Source: a bacterium (lineage in GTDB: Bacteria > Planctomycetota > SKW154 > DAOVDS01). Taken from it: 36,320 nt of DNA. The position numbers and the translations under genes are program-made. The notes beneath the pieces are model-generated. The model saw only the letters and a program-made list of their open reading frames with translations, made no database searches and was not told the origin of the DNA. Positions within the stretch are counted from its first letter, which is position 1. Each line of letters opens with the position of its first letter. Below, piece by piece: positions 23,308 through 31,561 of the stretch. The DNA lies in assembly GCA_030669415.1 (NCBI GenBank), contig DAOVDS010000005.1, forward strand, positions 1 to 36,320. Direction: 5' to 3'.

Positions 23308-25632
23308 ATGAGAAAGCTGCCCCGCATCCTGGTGATATTATTCCTCCTGACCGGTTGTGAGGCCAAGCAAGAACAGGATATTCAAGAAGTCCGCAGCGCC
23401 AAAGAACACATCACCGCTGGTGCTGAAAAAATGTCCCCTGCCAGAGAGAGTTTGCAGGTTGACCCTGAAAAGATTCGCGCGCTCTTTGCGGCGGTGGCGT
23501 CTGAGAACCTCGACAGGGTGAAAGAGCTTCTTGCCGGCGGCGTTGATGTGGATGTAAAGGATGCAGGAGGGCAGACCGCCCTTGCAAAGGTGTTGAGTAC
23601 AGAATACTGGGCAAGCACCAAAGAGCAGCTAATCGAGCTTCTCATCAAGGCAGGCGCTGACCCGAATACGGCGGGTGCGCAGGGAAACACAGTTCTACAT
23701 ATAGCTGTATGGTGGGGTGAAGCTGGTTTGGTCAAGCTGTTGATTGAGAAAGGTGCGGATGTAAACGCGAGGAACGCGGACGGGGAAACACCCTTGCATA
23801 ATGCCTTCGAACATGCGGGTTGGCACGGCGAGTTGCTGCCAGTCGTCAGGTACCTGATCTGCGCAGGGGCGGATGTAGAGGCGAGAAACCCGGAAGGAAA
23901 CAAACCCCTCCACATAGCTCTTGGACTGGACGAACCAGAACTGGTCAAGCTCATCCTCGAAAAAGGCGCTGATGTTGTAGAAAAAGATTCTAAAGGAAAA
24001 ACGCCCCTGCACCTCTCTTTGGAAGAGGAGGATATGGTTGACCCGGATCTGGTCCAGCTTCTGGTTGACAGGGGTGCAGATGTAAAGACGAAACACCCGG
24101 ACGGCTCAATGCCTCTTGCGATAGTTGCCTCATACGGCAGAAGACAGCTCGTTGAGCTTTTCCTTGACAATGGGGCGGACGCAAAGGCCAAGAGCGAATG
24201 GGGCGGAACTGCTCTCCATTCGGCAGCAGGAGGCGGACATACCGAAATCATCAAGCTCCTTGTTGCCCGCGGCGCCGACGTAAATGCAAAAGGACAGTGG
24301 GGACAAACAGCCTTGTTCGCAGTGCTTGACCAGGACTCGGATTGGGGTGGAGCGAGCCGGGCGGAGGTGGTCGAGACCCTTCTTGCGTGCGGCGCCGACA
24401 TGACCGCTAAAGATGAGTACGGGGATACCGTTCTCGTACGGGCGGCAGAAGACGGTGATGAAGGGCTGGTCAAGATTCTCCTTGCCAACGGTGCCGGACA
24501 GGATGAGAAAGACAGGGAAGCGGCGCTCTACGGGGCTGCATACGAGGGCGAGCTGGAGGCTGTCGAGGTTCTTGTCGCTGCCGGTGTGAGCGCGGACTCC
24601 GCGCAGGCCCTGCACGTCGCGGCGCAGATGGGCCACGCTGACGTGGTGAAATTCCTTATCCGCAAGGGCGCGGACCCGGCAAGACGCGCCGAGGACGGGA
24701 CGACACCTCTTCACTCCCTGGCGCGGGGCTGCGAGAGACACGGATATACGAAGATACAGGAACACCTGGAAGTCGGGCGGCTTCTTCTGGCCCGGGGTGC
24801 GGACATAAACGCGAGGGACGAGAAGGGCATGACCCCGCTTCACCGGGCGGCGGGCGCCGGGTACGACGAAATGGCTGAGTTCCTTCTCGCCAACAGCGCC
24901 AGCGTGAACACGGCTGACAAGGAGGGCCGCACACCTCTTGATATCGCGATGGAGCGCGCCGACATCACCCTGGCGGCCCTGATTCGCAACCGCGGCGGGA
25001 GAACGCGCAAGACCTCTCCCGGGACCATGCTGGAAGCCGCCATGCACGGTGATACTGCCGGAGTGAAGAAGTACCTCGAGGCGGGGACGGATATCAACTC
25101 GCAGGACACGCACCGCAGAAGGGCTATACACTATGCCGCCTCAGATGGTAACAGGGAGCTGGCAGTGCTTCTTATTGATGCGGGCGCGGAACTCAACACC
25201 AAGGACTCCTGGGGGCTGACACCCCTGCATTACGCCGCGCTGTGCGGGCGGGACGAGATTGTCAGACTCCTTCTCGACAAGGGCGCCGATATCAAGGCTT
25301 ACAGCCGCCACGCGGCCGGCTCGGGCGGGTTCAGAGCCCTGCATTTCGCTGCCGCGAACGGGCACAGCAAGACTGCCGCCCTGCTGCTGCGCAAGGGGGC
25401 GGACATAAACGCCCAGCCCAAGCAGGGCGGGAGAACAGCGCTTCACCTGGCGGTCATGGCCCGGCGCAAAGGTGTTGTTGAGCTTCTGATTGGCAAGGGT
25501 GCGGATGTGAACGCGAAGGATGGTTACGGCTACACGCCAATGAACCTGTCGACTTCGAAGGAGATAAAGGACCTGCTTCGGCGCAGTGGCGGACTTACGT
25601 CAAAAGAACTGCGCCGGACGAACGGGGAATAA
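23308..25632 (+). CDS. Ankyrin-repeat lipoprotein
   Basis: 774 aa. The signal peptide RILVILFLLTGC gives a clear lipobox with Cys at about position 17, so the protein is expected to be lipid-anchored in the envelope. After a short charged stretch, about 20 ankyrin repeats fill the rest of the chain. They carry the standard pattern G-x-TPLHxAxxxG...LLxxGADVNAKD, many almost consensus. Ankyrin repeats form protein-binding solenoids, and no enzyme domain is visible. No Shine-Dalgarno sequence precedes the ATG; the base context is TATAATATGGCGAAATG. The gene is preceded by tRNA-Ala and is probably transcribed alone. Confidence 0.9.
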   Translation: MRKLPRILVILFLLTGCEAKQEQDIQEVRSAKEHITAGAEKMSPARESLQVDPEKIRALFAAVASENLDRVKELLAGGVDVDVKDAGGQTALAKVLSTEYWASTKEQLIELLIKAGADPNTAGAQGNTVLHIAVWWGEAGLVKLLIEKGADVNARNADGETPLHNAFEHAGWHGELLPVVRYLICAGADVEARNPEGNKPLHIALGLDEPELVKLILEKGADVVEKDSKGKTPLHLSLEEEDMVDPDLVQLLVDRGADVKTKHPDGSMPLAIVASYGRRQLVELFLDNGADAKAKSEWGGTALHSAAGGGHTEIIKLLVARGADVNAKGQWGQTALFAVLDQDSDWGGASRAEVVETLLACGADMTAKDEYGDTVLVRAAEDGDEGLVKILLANGAGQDEKDREAALYGAAYEGELEAVEVLVAAGVSADSAQALHVAAQMGHADVVKFLIRKGADPARRAEDGTTPLHSLARGCERHGYTKIQEHLEVGRLLLARGADINARDEKGMTPLHRAAGAGYDEMAEFLLANSASVNTADKEGRTPLDIAMERADITLAALIRNRGGRTRKTSPGTMLEAAMHGDTAGVKKYLEAGTDINSQDTHRRRAIHYAASDGNRELAVLLIDAGAELNTKDSWGLTPLHYAALCGRDEIVRLLLDKGADIKAYSRHAAGSGGFRALHFAAANGHSKTAALLLRKGADINAQPKQGGRTALHLAVMARRKGVVELLIGKGADVNAKDGYGYTPMNLSTSKEIKDLLRRSGGLTSKELRRTNGE

Positions 25633-25670
25633 CAAGCCGCGGACTAAAGTCAATAGCTTGCCTATCTCTC

Positions 25671-25699
25671 TTGCCAACATTGGATGCATTTCGTAGTAT
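25671..25699 (+). promoter_or_regulatory. Weak promoter candidate for the DUF401 gene
   Basis: TTGCCA at 25671-25676 and TAGTAT at 25694-25699, 17 nt apart. It lies about 50 bases upstream of the GTG start. Confidence 0.35.
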
Positions 25700-25750
25700 A
25701 AATGATAAGTCGCTTCCTGATTCATTCCGGGGCGCTGCGAGGGAGAGGGC

Positions 25751-26998
25751 GTGTTCGCGCTTATACGGGTATTCGGCGTTTTCGCGATAGTGGTCTTCAT
25801 GATTCGCATGAAGGCGGGGCTCGGGGTCTCGCTCATTACAGGCGCAGTCCTCGTGGCGTTCCTCTTCGGCATGGGGCCCGTATCCACAGGTACGGCAATC
25901 TTCGATATCTGCTCGCAGCCGGAGACGGGCGCGTTCGTGCTGCTTATCGCGCTGGTGCTGGCGCTCTCGATGGTGCTGGAGAAATCCGGCCAGATAGGCC
26001 GCCTGACTGAGTCGCTTCGCGGGTTCGTCACGAACCGCAAGCTCGCCGCCGCCATCCTGCCCTCGATAGTCGGCTTCCTGCCCATGCCCGGCGGTGCGCT
26101 CTTCTCCGCCCCCATGGTGAAGGCTGCTACCGACGACATGATTCTCGACAACCACAAGAAGGTCGAGGTCAACCACTGGTTTCGCCACGTCTGGGAGTAT
26201 TCCTGGCCGCTCTATCCCGGCGTTATCTACACCGCGGGCCTGCTGGAGCTTGAAATCAAGGAGCTGCTCGTGATGCAGTTCCCGCTTACCGTAATGGCGA
26301 TTATCATGGGATTTGTGTTTGTGATGCGCGGCGTGCGAGTCTCACCAGAATCTGTGGCACCTTCGGCATCCGCGCGGCACAGGGCAGTCGGCAGGTTTCT
26401 CTTCGACTTCTCGCCGTTCCTGCTGATAATTGCGCTTTACCTTTTCGCCGGGGTTCCGCTCCTGCTGTCGCTTCTTATTGCACTGGTCTTTGCAGTTGTG
26501 GTCAACATAGTGCGAAGGAAAGTGAAGCTGCTGCCTCTCACCCGCGGCATACTGACTTCGACCCACTACCTCAGCTTCATTGTCATGGCCTACGGGGTGA
26601 TGCTCTTCGGCGAGATGCTTCGCGCAAGCGGCGCAATAGGGCAGATGTCTACTTTCTTCGACGAGTCGCAGCTTCCCGTGATGCTCGTCGTGGTTATTCT
26701 GCCGTTTATCATCGGCTTTGTCGCCGGAATAACAATCGTCTACTGCACGGCTACCTTCCCGCTTCTGCTGGCGTTTCCACAGGTGAGCGCCAACCCGGTT
26801 CCCTACATCGTGCTCGCGTTTGCCGCCGGGTTCATGGGAACGATGCTCTCGCCGATACACGCGTGTCTTGCGCTCTCAAGCGAGTACTTCCAGGGCGGTC
26901 TGGGCAGGGTGATTCTAAGGCTTACGCGCCCCGCAATAGGCGTGCTTGCGATGGGATTTGCACTGTGGCTGCTCTATTCCTACTGGCAGCCGTTCTGA
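25751..26998 (+). CDS. DUF401-family membrane permease
   Basis: 415 aa and very hydrophobic, with roughly ten membrane segments spread evenly along the chain. The diagnostic stretch is FLPMPGGALFSAPMVKAAT, matching DUF401 proteins, which belong to the ion-transporter superfamily of secondary carriers. Other family-like parts are WEYSWPLYPGVIY and the late FAAGFMGTMLSPIHACLALSSEYF. The substrate cannot be told from sequence. The GTG start follows GAGGGAGAGGG. Its stop codon abuts the stop of the convergent TPR gene with no base between them, leaving no space for a terminator. Confidence 0.85.
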   Translation: MFALIRVFGVFAIVVFMIRMKAGLGVSLITGAVLVAFLFGMGPVSTGTAIFDICSQPETGAFVLLIALVLALSMVLEKSGQIGRLTESLRGFVTNRKLAAAILPSIVGFLPMPGGALFSAPMVKAATDDMILDNHKKVEVNHWFRHVWEYSWPLYPGVIYTAGLLELEIKELLVMQFPLTVMAIIMGFVFVMRGVRVSPESVAPSASARHRAVGRFLFDFSPFLLIIALYLFAGVPLLLSLLIALVFAVVVNIVRRKVKLLPLTRGILTSTHYLSFIVMAYGVMLFGEMLRASGAIGQMSTFFDESQLPVMLVVVILPFIIGFVAGITIVYCTATFPLLLAFPQVSANPVPYIVLAFAAGFMGTMLSPIHACLALSSEYFQGGLGRVILRLTRPAIGVLAMGFALWLLYSYWQPF

Positions 26999-28063
26999 TT
27001 AGAAGTCTCCCGGTGGTTCGGGCTTCGGCTCCGGTTTCGGCTCGGGCGAATCACCGGGCTCGGCCGGCTTTTCCGGCTCAGCAGGTTTTTCCGGTTCCGC
27101 GGGCTTCTGCGGCTCGGCCGGTTTTTCTTCCTTCTCTTCTTCCAGCGGCGGAACGGGCTCGCCAGCCTTGAGCTTCGCTACCCGGTCCTCAACCTTCGCA
27201 TCCGTGGTACTCTTCAGATACTTCTGGTAGAAGAAGATAGCTTTGTCTATGTTCTTTAGCTCGACCTCGTAGAGCTCGGCTGCACGCCTGAGCGAGTCGA
27301 GCGCGAATATCGAGTCGGAGTCGCCGAGGCGCTTGTATTCACCTATAGCCTTGTTGAACTCCTCGATTTTCTCGTATGCTTCGGCCAGCTTCGCCCTGGC
27401 GGCGTAGAACTTCGTGTCTATGCGAAGCACCTTCTTGAAGTAGTCAATCGCTTCTTTCCAGCGCTCCTGCTTCTCGCAAATCAGGCCCAGCCGGTAGTAG
27501 GCGGTAATAGGCTTCGAGTCGAGCTTCGCGGCCGCCTTGAGCTCCTCTTCCGCGTTTGCGAAGTCGCCCTTCTCGAAGTACGCTATGCCGATACCCAGCC
27601 GCGCCGCGTAGCTCTTGCTGTCCATGGCCGCCACCTTGCGGTAGAGCTCCAGCGCCTTGTCCCATTTCTTCATCTTCTCGTAGGTGCGCGCAAGCCAGAG
27701 GTTCGGGTCTTCCTCTTTGCCCTTGAGGTTGTGCGCTTTCCTGAACCGCTTCAGAGCTTCACCGTAGTTGCCCAGTTCGTAGTACACCTGCCCGAGCGCC
27801 ATGTGCGCCTCGTAGTAGTTCTTCTTCACATCAATGGCCAGCTTGAACTTCTCGGCGGCATCCTCGTACTTTTCCTTCTTGACGAGTGCCAGGCCTTCAG
27901 CGTAGTACTCTTCCGCAGTAAGCTTCTTTTCCTGGTTTTCAGCCCGCTTCTTCCAGTTCCTGCCCACACGGCGGGGCCTCTTGACCTTGGGCCCGGCAAG
28001 TACGTCCGCACTCGCGACGAAGCAGACTGTCAGCACCAGCAAACAGCTCAGCAACTTTTTCAT
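26999..28063 (-). CDS. Secreted TPR-repeat protein with Pro/Glu/Lys tail
   Basis: 354 aa. The ATG at 28063 is preferred over the GTG at 28066 because GGGAGG lies six bases upstream. The signal peptide (LLSCLLVLTVCFVASADVLA) is followed by a basic stretch and seven consecutive TPR units, e.g. YEAHMALGQVYYELGNYGEALKRFRKA. The last ~45 residues are a low-complexity tail of PAEPEK-type repeats. TPRs form protein-binding superhelices, so this is probably a periplasmic scaffold. Cys8 sits in the signal peptide without a convincing lipobox, so secretion rather than lipidation is favoured. Confidence 0.85.
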   Translation of the reverse strand: MKKLLSCLLVLTVCFVASADVLAGPKVKRPRRVGRNWKKRAENQEKKLTAEEYYAEGLALVKKEKYEDAAEKFKLAIDVKKNYYEAHMALGQVYYELGNYGEALKRFRKAHNLKGKEEDPNLWLARTYEKMKKWDKALELYRKVAAMDSKSYAARLGIGIAYFEKGDFANAEEELKAAAKLDSKPITAYYRLGLICEKQERWKEAIDYFKKVLRIDTKFYAARAKLAEAYEKIEEFNKAIGEYKRLGDSDSIFALDSLRRAAELYEVELKNIDKAIFFYQKYLKSTTDAKVEDRVAKLKAGEPVPPLEEEKEEKPAEPQKPAEPEKPAEPEKPAEPGDSPEPKPEPKPEPPGDF

Positions 28064-28407
28064 CACAATCCTCCCAAAGATTCGCAGATATAGTTCTCCT
28101 GTATCTTAATAAGTATAACCTGCCTGAACTGTTTGAGTACCGCGGAAAATGATAATTTTTTGGCCTGGTTCAAATCCGGGCTTTCTACCTCTGGACTGAA
28201 GTCCGGGGCTTCCATATTCGAAGTAATTATAAAAGACGAATCAATGCCTGTTAGTCACAAAATGGGAAAAACCACCGAAATCCACTCCCCGGCCCTCAAC
28301 CCTTTGGCGTGAAACGACTTCACAGTGTAAAAAAATTCTTCGATAAGCATAACCTATAGCTCTGTATAGAGTTATGGCAGAAAACCCGTATTGTGTCCCC
28401 GGATTAC
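28064..28407. other. AT-rich intergenic region
   Basis: No gene is seen. There is a hairpin at 28356-28375 (ATAGCTCT, loop GTAT, AGAGTTAT) downstream of the orphan lipoprotein gene on the minus strand; the T-run TTTTTTT follows it by about 20 bases, so termination there is only possible. A stretch around 28165-28205, AATCCGGG...GGACTGAAGTCCGGGG, resembles the CCCCGGAT/ATCCGGGG palindrome at 29932. Confidence 0.35.
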
Positions 28408-29691
28408 TTATTCCTTCTTCATCTTCTCAGCGCTTTTAAGAGTATCGTCCAGCAACTGCTCATGTTGTTTGCTGAGATCAGGGTCTTTTCTGATTTTTTT
28501 CACGAACTCCCTAAGAAGCTGAAACTCATGCATGTCTTCTGGTAGTCTCTGAGGCGGGAAATTGCGTTTTTCTTGGAGCCACCACAACCAGATACGTTTG
28601 ATCCTGTTACTTGAACACATAGCGTCGTCTACGGAAAGCTGTTTCAGCAGGTCTGCAACGTTTTTCGTAATCCCTTTCTCCTGAAATACTGCTTCTGACC
28701 AGAGCTGAATGGCATGTATTGGGGTAGTTGTTCCGTGGTTCAAGACTCGAATCCATGTTTCGTAGAGAAAGGCCCCAAGGCATGCAAGAACAGCACTGCT
28801 ATCACCTTTGCTGCAGTCGTCCAGAAGCGTGATAATAGTGTCTTGGCCTTGTAATCCCAATATCCGTATACGAAGCCAACGCGCGTCCTCGTAGAACGGC
28901 CATTCGGAGCAGCAACTCTCGTATTGCTTGAGCAGTTTCTCCAGCATTTTTCTTGCACGGGAGTGGTTACTCATTTCGAAGAGAATTCGGGACTCTCTAA
29001 ACAGTGCAATTGCTTTGTAGAGAGAAGGAGCAAGAGAATTTTCTCCAAGGTTATGGTACACCCTCAAGCCCGATTCCACGTAGCCTTTCTGCTCCTTACC
29101 ATCCGCGAAGTCGTATTTGCCTTCATAGAAGTGCCCGAGGATTAGAAGGAGAATCGCTTTCAATTCAGGTTGCTTGTTACGCCCGTTATTCGCAGCCTTC
29201 CTCAATACCTGCACGAGAGAGTCAAATGCCGAGGTCTCGTGAGGCCATTCCCAAGATTCAAATAGCCTAACAAATTCACTGAAATCATCACCCGGCTTGG
29301 CTTTCCACGCTTGCTCGCTGAGCAGAAACCCAACACTTTTCACTTGCTCCAAAACGGACAGGTTTGGAACAGTGGTTATATCGGAATGCAACGTGCCCGC
29401 TGAGGACGTAATAAACGGGTCGAGAACTGCGTAAATCAGGTGGCTGAGGGTATCAGGCTCTATGGGGGCATCGTTCTCAGGAAGCTCATATAGATATGAC
29501 TTGTTTTCTACATCGCAAACGAAAGAGTAAGATGATCTCGTCACCATCTCATTACCGGAAACACACCGAATGGAGTGGCTTGTAGAACGGCAACCAAACG
29601 CGAACACACAGAACGCCAATCCAAGGTATAAAAGTCGGGGGACACCATACTTAATTCTCCTCGCTGGCATCGTTTTAGTCCACCATCCCAT
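28408..29691 (-). CDS. AT-rich orphan lipoprotein, possible helical-repeat protein
   Basis: 427 aa, no family recognised. The N-terminus has a long n-region and then LLYLGLAFCVFAFGC, with FAFGC as a lipobox-like site. The body is mostly helical, with TPR-like fragments (ILLLILGHFYEGKYDFADGK; LYKAIALFRESRILFEMSNHSRARKMLEKLLKQYESC) and several Trp and Cys residues. Base composition is clearly lower in G+C than the neighbours: 24 of 60 bases in the line at 28441 and 25 of 60 at 28981, against 39 of 60 at 30541 in purB. Acquisition by transfer is plausible. The ATG at 29691 lies seven bases from a TATAAT box, suggesting a leaderless message; the in-frame ATG at 29670 is the alternative start. Confidence 0.65.
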   Translation of the reverse strand: MGWWTKTMPARRIKYGVPRLLYLGLAFCVFAFGCRSTSHSIRCVSGNEMVTRSSYSFVCDVENKSYLYELPENDAPIEPDTLSHLIYAVLDPFITSSAGTLHSDITTVPNLSVLEQVKSVGFLLSEQAWKAKPGDDFSEFVRLFESWEWPHETSAFDSLVQVLRKAANNGRNKQPELKAILLLILGHFYEGKYDFADGKEQKGYVESGLRVYHNLGENSLAPSLYKAIALFRESRILFEMSNHSRARKMLEKLLKQYESCCSEWPFYEDARWLRIRILGLQGQDTIITLLDDCSKGDSSAVLACLGAFLYETWIRVLNHGTTTPIHAIQLWSEAVFQEKGITKNVADLLKQLSVDDAMCSSNRIKRIWLWWLQEKRNFPPQRLPEDMHEFQLLREFVKKIRKDPDLSKQHEQLLDDTLKSAEKMKKE

Positions 29692-29697
29692 ACTAGA

Positions 29698-29726
29698 ATT
29701 ATATCACGGGTTTTCATCTCAGGCAA
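29698..29726 (-). promoter_or_regulatory. Promoter of the orphan lipoprotein gene
   Basis: On the minus strand, TTGCCT (29721-29726) and a perfect TATAAT (29698-29703) are 17 nt apart. The predicted start falls at or beside the A of the ATG at 29691. Confidence 0.6.
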
Positions 29727-29847
29727 GTGGTTCCTGGGTGGGGAACATTTTGATTCGGCTGCATGTCAAAGATATTGCATAAGCATGCAATATGTTTGGA
29801 GCAGAATGCATATCATTTCGGGCCGCAAGCGGCCCGGTAAAATGACA

Positions 29848-29877
29848 AATCCGTGTTCATCCGTGTTTATCGGTGGT
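29848..29877 (+). repeat. Short decamer array R6
   Basis: Three consecutive 10-mers AATCCGTGTT, CATCCGTGTT and TATCGGTGGT. No inverted partner is seen nearby, unlike R1 to R5. Confidence 0.55.
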
Positions 29878-30041
29878 TCCTGATTTTATTACACGGCGGG
29901 CAAGCCCGCCGGCTAACTATGGTTTAGATTTCCCCGGATATGAAATCCGGGGCTTGACCGGTCATAACGTGTTGCGGGGATTCGGGAACATTTTGAATTG
30001 CCGCCGGTTCCTCTTACAGCTAACAGTGGTGGTGAATTTGC

Positions 30042-30070
30042 TTGCCTCTGGCGCTTCTTTTAGATATGCT
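30042..30070 (+). promoter_or_regulatory. Promoter candidate of purB
   Basis: TTGCCT at 30042-30047, a 17-nt spacer, and TATGCT at 30065-30070, about 45 bases upstream of the GTG start. Confidence 0.5.
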
Positions 30071-30114
30071 TGTCCACGGATGAAACAGGCATTGCTTTGT
30101 TGTGAGGTTCTGCT

Positions 30115-31551
30115 GTGCAGGTTGACTACCAGGAGTACGAAAGCCCCTTTGTGACGCGTTACGCCCCGGAAAGTATGCGGCGCAATTTCTCGGCCCTCAA
30201 AAAATTTCGAACGTGGCGCAGGCTCTGGATTGCGCTTGCTGAAAGCCAGAAGGAGCTCGGCCTGCCCGTTACCGACGAGCAGGTCGCAGAGCTGCGAAAA
30301 CACGCCGACGATGTGAACTTCGAGGCCGCCGCGAAGTTCGAGAAGGAACTGCGCCACGATGTCATGGCGCATATCCGCGCATACGGCCAGCAGTGCCCCG
30401 GGGCTGCCGGCATTATCCACCTCGGCGCTACCAGTTGTTTCGTCACCGACAATACGGATGTCATTGTAATCCGCGAGGCCCTGCGCCTCGTGCGGGTCCA
30501 GCTTCTGAGCGTCGTGAAGGCGCTTTCGGACTTCGCCCGGAAGTACGCGGGTACTGTCACGCTCGGCTATACCCACCTGCAGCCCGCGCAGCCCGTGACT
30601 GTCGGCAAGCGTGCGACCCTCTGGATTCAGGACCTGCTCATGGACCTCCGGCAGCTTGACTTCGCCGCCGCGGGGCTCAAGTTCCGTGGTGTCAAGGGGG
30701 CGACAGGCACTCAGGGCTCCGCGCTGCTGCTCTTCGACGGGGACCAGAAAAAGGCCGCCGCGCTTGATGAGCTTGTCACCGCGAAGCTCGGATTTGAGAG
30801 CAGCTTCCCCGTAACCGGCCAGACATACCCGCGCAAGGCGGACTTCTACATTCTCGCGGCGCTCTCCGGGATTGCGCAATCGGCCAATAAGTTCGCCACT
30901 GATTTGCGCCTGCTCAGCAACTTCCGGGAAATTACCGAGCCCCGCGGCAAGTCGCAGGTGGGCTCGAGCGCGATGCCGCAGAAGGCTAACCCGATGCGCA
31001 GTGAGCGCATCTGTGCCCTCGCACGCTACGCGATAAACTCTACTCAAAACGCGGCCTTCACGGCGGCCCAGCAGTGGCTTGAGCGCAGCCTTGACGACAG
31101 CGCTAACCGCAGAATTGTAATCCCCGAGACCTTCATGGCGGTGTCGGCCATACTCAACATATATCTGAACGTGGCAGAGGGCATGCAGGTCAACGAGAGG
31201 GTGATTGGCGAGCGGCTCGGGGAGCATCTGCCTTTCCTGACTTCCGAGGCGATTCTCATGGCTGGCGTGCGCGCGGGCGGCGACCGGCAGGCGCTGCACG
31301 AGCAGCTTCGGGTGCACGCGCTGGCGGCCCGCAAGCAGGTCGAGCTCGACGGAACCAACGACTTCCTCACCCGCGTAAAGAGTGACCCGTTGTTTACCTC
31401 TGTAAAGCACGATATTGACTCCCTGACAGACCCTGAGAAACTCGTCGGCCGAAGCGCCAGCCAGGTAGCCGAGTTCCTGAGCACCCACGTGGAAAAGGTG
31501 CTGTCTGCTCTTGATGGCGCTGAGTCGGTTTCGGAAGATCTTGAGGTCTGA
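30115..31551 (+). CDS. purB: Adenylosuccinate lyase
   Basis: 478 aa, a member of the fumarase/aspartase superfamily. It cleaves adenylosuccinate to AMP and SAICAR to AICAR in purine synthesis. The superfamily signature GSSAMPQKANPMRSERI is present at about residues 283-299. Also visible are HLGATSCFVTDNTD and GYTHLQPAQPVTVGKRA with the catalytic-region His. LERSLDDSANRR also fits PurB. The start is a GTG with GAGG eight bases upstream. The ChaN-like gene begins 10 bases after the stop and is probably co-transcribed. Confidence 0.95.
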   Translation: MQVDYQEYESPFVTRYAPESMRRNFSALKKFRTWRRLWIALAESQKELGLPVTDEQVAELRKHADDVNFEAAAKFEKELRHDVMAHIRAYGQQCPGAAGIIHLGATSCFVTDNTDVIVIREALRLVRVQLLSVVKALSDFARKYAGTVTLGYTHLQPAQPVTVGKRATLWIQDLLMDLRQLDFAAAGLKFRGVKGATGTQGSALLLFDGDQKKAAALDELVTAKLGFESSFPVTGQTYPRKADFYILAALSGIAQSANKFATDLRLLSNFREITEPRGKSQVGSSAMPQKANPMRSERICALARYAINSTQNAAFTAAQQWLERSLDDSANRRIVIPETFMAVSAILNIYLNVAEGMQVNERVIGERLGEHLPFLTSEAILMAGVRAGGDRQALHEQLRVHALAARKQVELDGTNDFLTRVKSDPLFTSVKHDIDSLTDPEKLVGRSASQVAEFLSTHVEKVLSALDGAESVSEDLEV

Positions 31552-31561
31552 GACTGCACAG

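Larger units (their letters stand above)
29692..30114. other. Intergenic region rich in palindromes, upstream of purB
   Basis: No gene is supported. Besides the promoters, it holds four hairpins. ATATTGCAT/ATGCAATAT lies at 29772-29793, CGGGCCGC-AA-GCGGCCCG at 29819-29836, CGGCGGGC-AA-GCCCGCCG at 29894-29911 and CCCCGGAT/ATCCGGGG at 29932-29952. Between the second and third is a short direct array of 10-nt words. Confidence 0.6.
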
